In this document: positions 1 to 64,000 of the stretch, one piece after another | Position numbering within the stretch: the first letter of the stretch is position 1 | How the letters are laid out: each line of letters begins with the position of its first letter | Source of the DNA: Amorphochlora amoebiformis | Taxonomy: Eukaryota; Cercozoa; Chlorarachniophyceae | DNA: 64,000 nucleotides | NCBI GenBank assembly: GCA_054601695.1 | Contig: BAAHQB010000317.1 | Coordinates: 1 to 64,000, forward strand | Direction of reading: 5' to 3' | Made by a program: the position numbers and the translations under genes | The notes under the pieces: model-generated | Seen by the model: the letters and a program-made list of their open reading frames with translations, nothing else | The model's database searches: none | Told to the model about the DNA's origin: nothing

Positions 1-172
1 AACATAGCCTATATATATATATCATACATATATATTATATATATACATATATATATATATTTATATACATATACACATACATATATATATATATATGTAT
101 ATATATATTTATATATATATATATATACATTTTATATACATATATATAAAAGAGGTTATAACCCCAATAACA

Positions 173-225
<53 letters not shown>

Positions 226-230
226 TATCC

Positions 231-26568
<26,338 letters not shown>

Positions 26569-27071
26569 CCGCTGTTATTGGAGACAGAATCGGAATCCAC
26601 GGGACCCAAAGTGTGACATTTAGACAAGTCACAGAATATGTATGTGACGTAGCGATCAGTCACACGATGGGGTGCTCACCAGCTTCACGACACAGATGTC
26701 GTCAGAGATCGTGGACAGCCCACGTGCAAACGAAAGACAGAACTTAGTTAGGCGTGACAAGCCGTGACGTCACCATGATATATACGCTTATATTACACAT
26801 AAATACACAGCTGAGTATCGACAGTGACGAATCCTGCCAGACACCATTTGGTTCCGAATTTTTTTTTTTTTTCGGCGTCGCTTACGTTTTAAAGTGGCGT
26901 TATGAACCCAGTTTGTTGTCTAATAGTAAGTCGTTACCAACGGTTTAGGATTGAGGTCTTTACGGGGTCTTTGGAAGTAAGGGTAAGGCAAAAGCATTGT
27001 CCTTTCAATGTGGTATGATCAATATATTATATATCGATATCTGTATATCTATTTTTGAATATGTGTGTATA

Positions 27072-27125
<54 letters not shown>

Positions 27126-27275
27126 TATACTTACGCACATAACACGTGTCATATATGGATGGGTACACATACACTGTATGCATGTAATTTATGATGTAAA
27201 TATATGTTTGTGTATGTAATGTTATTAATACATTGTACAATGTTATGTAATAATATACATGTGTGTATGTGCATA

Positions 27276-27317
<42 letters not shown>

Positions 27318-27471
27318 ATATATATATGTTGTAATGTTATTTATCTATTCTTTAATACATTGTACAATATTATATAATAATATACATATATATATATATA
27401 TATATAAATATATAATATGTAATGTAAATATTATATATATATATGTGTGTGTATATATATATATATATTTG

Positions 27472-27526
<55 letters not shown>

Positions 27527-27571
27527 AATATATATATTTATATATATATATATATATATTATAAATTTATA

Positions 27572-27605
<34 letters not shown>

Positions 27606-28267
27606 GTATTCCTACATATAATTGATATCTGATAAACATTAAAACATTACATATACATATATAATTACATACATATATATATATATAATATATATATATA
27701 ATATATATATTTACTATAGTATATACATATATACATACATATATAATTATATACATAATACATATATATATATATATATATATACATACAAACATAATGG
27801 CATCAAGATCCTTCTAGTCTTTTGTCCACCACTCCTTTAGCACATGCACGTAATGATTACCCGAATTAGTCACACAAGTTAACTCAAATAATCACCCCAG
27901 CCAGTGAAATGTGTTAATTAATTAACGTTACAAGTATTTCTCTAAAAAGTAGCAAGAATCTAGAGAATCTAGAAGAATGCTGGTATTCCTGTAGAGTGCT
28001 ACGTACGTACGCGTAGTACTAGTGCTAGTGAATAAAAACTAAAAATTGCTGTTCTATGCTATATTCTAGATATTGGAGCATAATTTTAGTAATTAGTATA
28101 TTTTAGTGAAGATAATGGGCATTTAATTGAGTGTTAAGGCAAGTACGTAATATAGAATTTACTATCAGTGATACATATATCTATTGTATATATGTAAATA
28201 TACTAGATATATATATATATATATATATATTATCTAGATTATACATGTACATGTATATATATATAGA

Positions 28268-28302
<35 letters not shown>

Positions 28303-28323
28303 ATACATATATATATATATACA

Positions 28324-28400
<77 letters not shown>
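26569..28400. other. Intergenic region upstream of the EEP gene
   Basis: Non-repetitive at 26569-27060 and 27800-28180, TA repeats between. Should hold the EEP promoter and the 3' end of the upstream gene. I see no supported gene inside it. Confidence 0.5.
26765..26772. promoter_or_regulatory. CRE-like palindrome
   Basis: Perfect TGACGTCA, the bZIP (CREB/ATF) binding consensus, about 197 bp upstream of the EEP gene start, in non-repetitive DNA. Confidence 0.4.
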
Positions 28401-28417
<17 letters not shown>

Positions 28418-28449
28418 AACTAGCGCTCTTCAAACCATAAAATTTGAAT

Positions 28450-46245
<17,796 letters not shown>

Positions 46246-48119
46246 CTCGGAAGGGCCCCGCGGGCTCTGTCAAACAGCCAATGTGTGTGTTGTCACGTTG
46301 TGTGCCGCCAATGAATTCTGCGGTTTTTTTGAAGCTAGGTCGTTCTTGGGGATAATCACCCAAAAGGGGTATAGATTATATAAGGCGAATCTACCTAATC
46401 AAAGGAACTTTCTTGGCGGGTGTTATGGGTTCCGTGGGTGCCGACAGTCACGGATTTTCGAGAGGGTTCCTCTTATCCCAGATGAGGCCCGGAAGGGTAG
46501 GACACGTGGACAAAATGTTTTGTGGGTTCCGAGAAAGAGTGACATCACGACAGGTCACGCCATCACTAGCATCCTCGCCCTCTTAAAATCCTCCTAAGGG
46601 CGCAATATAACCCTTAATACTACAGAGCACGGCTGTATTTAGGGGAAATCACTTTAGAATATGCGTGCGTAGCGAGAAAACATTCATTTTTTCGCGAGAT
46701 ATTCTAAATCAATCTCGTTTGCTTTTTGTTTCTTTGAAGGGGCTTTAAAGGGGGGGGGGGGTTTCCCGGGGTCATGATTGGTCAGGTCACACTGGATCTG
46801 CTGAGGGAAGATGGTACTTAATGCCGAGGGCTGTGAGGTTCGTAGGTCGGGACGGATACAGGAGGCTGCCAGAGGGTGCCCATCTCCCAAAGGGTATCAC
46901 TGTATCAGTCGCCGTGAGAACATGGTTCTGAGTATCAGATCCAGCAGCCTAAATGTCTGGTAGTCTGTTAAATGTCTGGTGGTCTGCCACCGAGAAATCA
47001 CTATACTTCTGACGGGGGAGTTTGCTATGAGCAGCTCAGGGAAGGTTAGCACAGAATATTTCAAGGCGGGGACCGAGTTGGGCTAAAGTAGGTTATCGTT
47101 AGCGCTGAATTTATTTAGTTTTTAAAAACGGACATGTGAATATAAATATCATTTGTAATTTTCTTCATCAGCATTGATCAGGTAAATTATTCACAGCTTG
47201 TGGCACCACTAGTGTGTTTCGCAGGTCGCACCCTTACGTTGAAAAGGTTTGTAATCTACAGGAGATGGTAAATAGTAAATAGCGGCAAAAAAATCGTTTA
47301 GCGCCTAGTGATAGTCTAGACTATAATCGTTGTCTAGAATTGTACCTAATGAAAGCTTGCCGCAAGTTAAGTGTATCAATAGATCAATGCTTAACTTAGC
47401 TACATCATAGATCTAGTAGTATCCGAGCACATGACCGTGACAGAGGATTCATGATCAGATGCTAGTTGTTGGCCTGAGCAGCTCTAGTAACTATTTGCAT
47501 ATCGTGTGCATGGATATGTGTCCATACTGTCGAGCATCAATTTCTGTACCAATTATCAAAGAGTTCAGCGACACAATTCATCTATTGCATTCACTACGTT
47601 CACACTTATCCTGCCAAAATTTTCGTCATACCCCCTCGCCGTTGCCCCAAAAGGTTTTCGCATCCATCCTCAGTATGTGCTGTGTGGGGCAGCGTCCTGG
47701 CATCCGCGTCTTCTTCTCAATGCGTATTCGCCACCCCATGCTCACACGGCGCTCTCCAGGCCCGCAGCTCGTCTTGCCGAAAAACTATACGAACTTCGAC
47801 ATATATTAGGTGAATTTATCCAGAAAACTGTGCTTCCGTAGGGTGTGACATATGGTCCCGTCACCCCCCATATTCTCACACACACCACGATGAGCTATCG
47901 GTGCAGTCTGCCGAAGATGCTTAAGCCGCCTCTCAAAGGGAGGATGGATATGAATCCACCGAGAATGACCATGCCGGCGAGCTCCTCCACGAGCATTTAT
48001 CTCCGGGGTCGCCACAAGTACGATAAATCGACTTTTGTGAGCTTCATGAGGTGGAAAAATCAATTACACTGACACGTTCGAATCACGAAGTTGGAAGCAT
48101 GTCACACACTAACCCATAG
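46246..48119. promoter_or_regulatory. Divergent intergenic region and possible first exons of gene 3
   Basis: Longest low-repeat block in the window, between the minus-strand membrane protein start and the plus-strand zinc protein. Probably a shared promoter. The right part has open plus frames that may be first exons of the zinc gene: GFRIHPQYVLCGAASW (about 47655-47815) and MLKPPLKGRMDMNP (about 47919-48050, donor AG|GTGGAA, phase matching). I cannot fix the start codon. Confidence 0.42.
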
Positions 48120-55550
<7,431 letters not shown>

Positions 55551-55588
55551 TAAAGACAATAAAAGACTCTACATATCATATATCACTG

Positions 55589-55636
<48 letters not shown>

Positions 55637-55657
55637 TAGATATATATACATATACAC

Positions 55658-55689
<32 letters not shown>

Positions 55690-55698
<9 letters not shown>

Positions 55699-55767
55699 CC
55701 AAAAGAAAAGGAGGAGGTCGAGAGGCTAGTAAAGACAATAAAAGACTCTATATATCATATATCACTG

Positions 55768-55815
<48 letters not shown>

Positions 55816-55826
55816 TATATGTATAC

Positions 55827-55857
<31 letters not shown>

Positions 55858-55926
55858 CCAAAAGAAAAGGAGGAGGTCGAGAGGCTAGTAAAGACAATAA
55901 AAGACTCTATATATCATATATCACTG

Positions 55927-55966
<40 letters not shown>

Positions 55967-55976
55967 ATGTATATTA

Positions 55977-56013
<37 letters not shown>

Positions 56014-56091
56014 TATATGTAACCAAAAGAAAAGGAGGAGGTCGAGAGGCTAGTAAAGACAATAAAAGACTCTATATATCATATATCACTG

Positions 56092-56169
<78 letters not shown>

Positions 56170-56238
56170 CCAAAAGAAAAGGAGGAGGTCGAGAGGCTAG
56201 TAAAGACAATAAAAGACTCTATATATCATATATCACTG

Positions 56239-56318
<80 letters not shown>

Positions 56319-56389
56319 CCAAAAGAAAAGGAGGAGGTCGAGAGGCTAGTAAAGACAAGAAAAGACTCTATATATCATATATCACTGGA

Positions 56390-56425
<36 letters not shown>

Positions 56426-56541
56426 ATTATATATATACATATATATATATATACATATATATTATATGTAACCAAAAGAAAAGGAGGAGGTCGAGAGGCT
56501 AGTAAAGACAAGAAAAGACTCTATATATCATATATCACTAG

Positions 56542-56560
<19 letters not shown>
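55690..56560 (+). repeat. Six tandem copies of the terminal exon tail
   Basis: About 150-165-bp unit with gtaaccaaaagaaaaggagg, the KKRRRSRG codons, TAG and following 3' sequence. Downstream of the intact exon. Confidence 0.85.
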
Positions 56561-56574
<14 letters not shown>

Positions 56575-56599
56575 ATATATATATATATAATATAATATA

Positions 56600-58346
56600 T
56601 ATATACAATATTATATCTACATAGGTAAATGTACCTTTATATCTATCTATAGGTGTATCATAGCACTATACTTTATAGACTATTCCACTACTATTAAAAA
56701 GAGTTTTAAGCGACTTGTTTTCTGAAATTTATCTCTAGATCCAGAGAGCACAATTATTTCATTTTAATTGTCCATAACAAGATGATACGCGAAGTCAATT
56801 CCATTAGCTAGATATTACACATTACTATTGTACATTCATTCATAGTAGAATATCTCAGTTTTATTTTTTTTTTTTTTCGGGTTGGGGGGGGGGGTTCTAA
56901 GACTTAGTACAGCTTCGAATTTTTTTTTTTTTTCAATTTTTCGCCGCATGCTAGCTGAGTCGCCTGTAGCTGGCATTACCAGCATGAGCGTTTCATGATG
57001 ACTAGTTCATGTGCAGAGTTGGAGTTATCAGCAGATCGACTTGGTTTCGAAATCAACACATTGAATTATCCAGATTATAAATAAGCACGGTGCAATTAAG
57101 CGTGTGCAGAGAGCTAGACTAGTAGTACTGAACTTGTTTAGATATATCTACTTATCTATCTGATCATATACATATAGCTACATATCTCTCTGACCTTATT
57201 TGGACCATATATATCTAGCATATACATTACGTATATATATAACTACATATCTCTCTGACTATTTAGATATAACTCTAGTAACTACGTATCTATCGGACCA
57301 TATTACGTATACATAACTACATATCTCTCTGACCTTATTTAGATATATCTACGTATCTATCTGACCATACTACGTATATAGCTAGTTCTAAACTTCTAGT
57401 CCGAGATCAGGTAGATTACCTAGATCAATTTGATATATCGTACTAGAGTATCTAGATATTCTAGAGATAATAGACTACTAGATCTAGTAGATCTGTAGAT
57501 GTGACATAGATAAATATGATAATACTACACGCTACAGTCTACAGATACTAATCATTCGGAACGGTATGTACTCTTGTGATAGATAGATAGATACTATATT
57601 TAGTAGATATACAATACTCTACATACGAGATCATACCTAGAATCTCAGTCTAGTCGGTCACTAGATGTATGTACGGACGGTACATTTGCAAAGGTGCCAG
57701 TGTGCCACGGTCTAACTAGTCTTGCCTAGCTCTAGTAGCTAACTAGCTAACTCACATGTGTAGGTCACGAAAGTTGTTCGGACGCCATGTTGCGCAGCCG
57801 AAGGTATGTATGTCGGTGCTTATGTCTAGTATGTTGGTCGTACGTACGTATGTACGTATGTTGGTACACGTTCGTAGGTACGTATGTGCGTACTTATTTG
57901 ATATACGTTGGGATACGCATTGCATCTGATATGCGCTTGTGGTATAGTACGTATGTGGATTTTTGCGTACGTATGTGGTGTACGTATTGTTGCATCGTTG
58001 ACGTCCATTGATACGTATGCCACATATACAGAAAGTAATGTAACTTGGCAGTGGCGCTATGTTCTAAACGATATCCCAAATATCAATTAATGCGTATCTA
58101 GTTTAGAAATAGTAACTCTAGAACTTACTGGTAGTATATCCTCCAGATACACGGGACCGTAACAATGTCTAGATCTATTTAGATAGTCGAGATACTTCAC
58201 CTAAATCTAGTATATCAATTGATTAGTAATGAAATTTACTGCATTTACTAGATTTGCTGGAAACGATTTACTAATAAGGTAATCTAGTAATATCACTAGC
58301 ATCAGTCTACGTATCTAGGATTTTAGATGTATATAGCATATATGCA

Positions 58347-58401
<55 letters not shown>

Positions 58402-58448
58402 CATATACGTATATATATATATATATATATATAATACATATATTGATA

Positions 58449-58495
<47 letters not shown>

Positions 58496-58573
58496 TAATA
58501 TATATATTAGATACTAGAGATAGTCTAGGCATTGTATCTAGTGTATAGACACTACGATACGCATGTTTTCGAG

Positions 58574-58618
<45 letters not shown>

Positions 58619-58756
58619 GCGCGAGAGAGAGAGAGAGAGCGAGAGAGAGAGAGAGAAGGTATGCAAAAGGGCGTGCATACAGTGCATATACTAGATATAT
58701 ATAGTGTCGAGACAAAACGGTCGGAAAATGTAAACGTAATAAATAGTTCCCAACGA
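56600..58756. other. Intergenic region between converging genes
   Basis: Low in TA microsatellite. 57130-57390 carries diverged ctacatatctctctgac units; 57835-57990 is rich in tacgta palindromes. The plus frame MLRSRRYVCRCL at 57787 is built of these units and I do not call it. A short GA run lies at 58575-58655. Confidence 0.55.

Positions 58757-64000
<5,244 letters not shown>

Noticed and set aside
57787-58011. Cys/Tyr-rich plus frame MLRSRRYVCRCL
   Set aside because: Encoded by tacgta/gtacgt repeats with the reverse frame equally open; no splice or family support.

Overview
The window is a eukaryotic nuclear segment dominated by simple-sequence DNA: long TA tracts, GA/CT tracts, TTAGGG-type (telomere-like) arrays in both orientations, and many tandem units. 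It looks like subtelomeric junk, and nearly every long open frame in it is repeat translated as YIYI, SLSL or VRVR. The short non-repetitive islands, however, read as exons. They are bounded by AG acceptors and GT donors, are open in a frame that agrees with their neighbours, and chain with matching intron phases. The organism cannot be named from this. Standard stops (TAA, TAG), GT-AG introns and TTAGGG motifs are compatible with many protist, algal or other eukaryotic lineages.

I reconstruct four genes. (1) Minus strand, 26568 to 231: about 25 tiny exons over 26 kb encode a signal peptide, an endonuclease/exonuclease/phosphatase (EEP) fold domain, an S/T/P-rich linker, a possible SEA-like region and a C-terminal transmembrane helix. 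Several catalytic positions look substituted, so it may be a membrane-anchored pseudoenzyme. (2) Minus strand, 46245 to about 28450: a polytopic membrane protein with at least six helices and a long basic, S/T-rich tail. (3) Plus strand, about 48.1 to 55.55 kb: a probable nuclear protein with a CxC/CxxC zinc ribbon, a disordered middle and two C-terminal C2H2 zinc fingers ending in a basic tail. (4) Minus strand, 58757 to beyond 64000: the C-terminal half of a long coiled-coil protein. Genes 2 and 3 diverge from a non-repetitive region at 46.2-48.1 kb; genes 3 and 4 converge on 55.6-58.8 kb.

The repeats therefore lie inside introns. The most interesting signal is that most exons are accompanied by one to seven truncated copies of themselves embedded in TA repeat. 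Copies always lie on the side of the splice site they keep: acceptor-bearing copies upstream of the intact exon, donor-bearing copies downstream. That is the geometry expected if introns grow by tandem duplication of exon-edge segments with one breakpoint inside the exon, leaving one intact exon each time. The decoy splice sites, palindromic telomere arrays, a frameshifting 32-bp duplication in an exon, and a dispersed element at telomere-array edges are separate points of interest. All exon models here were read by eye and need transcript data.
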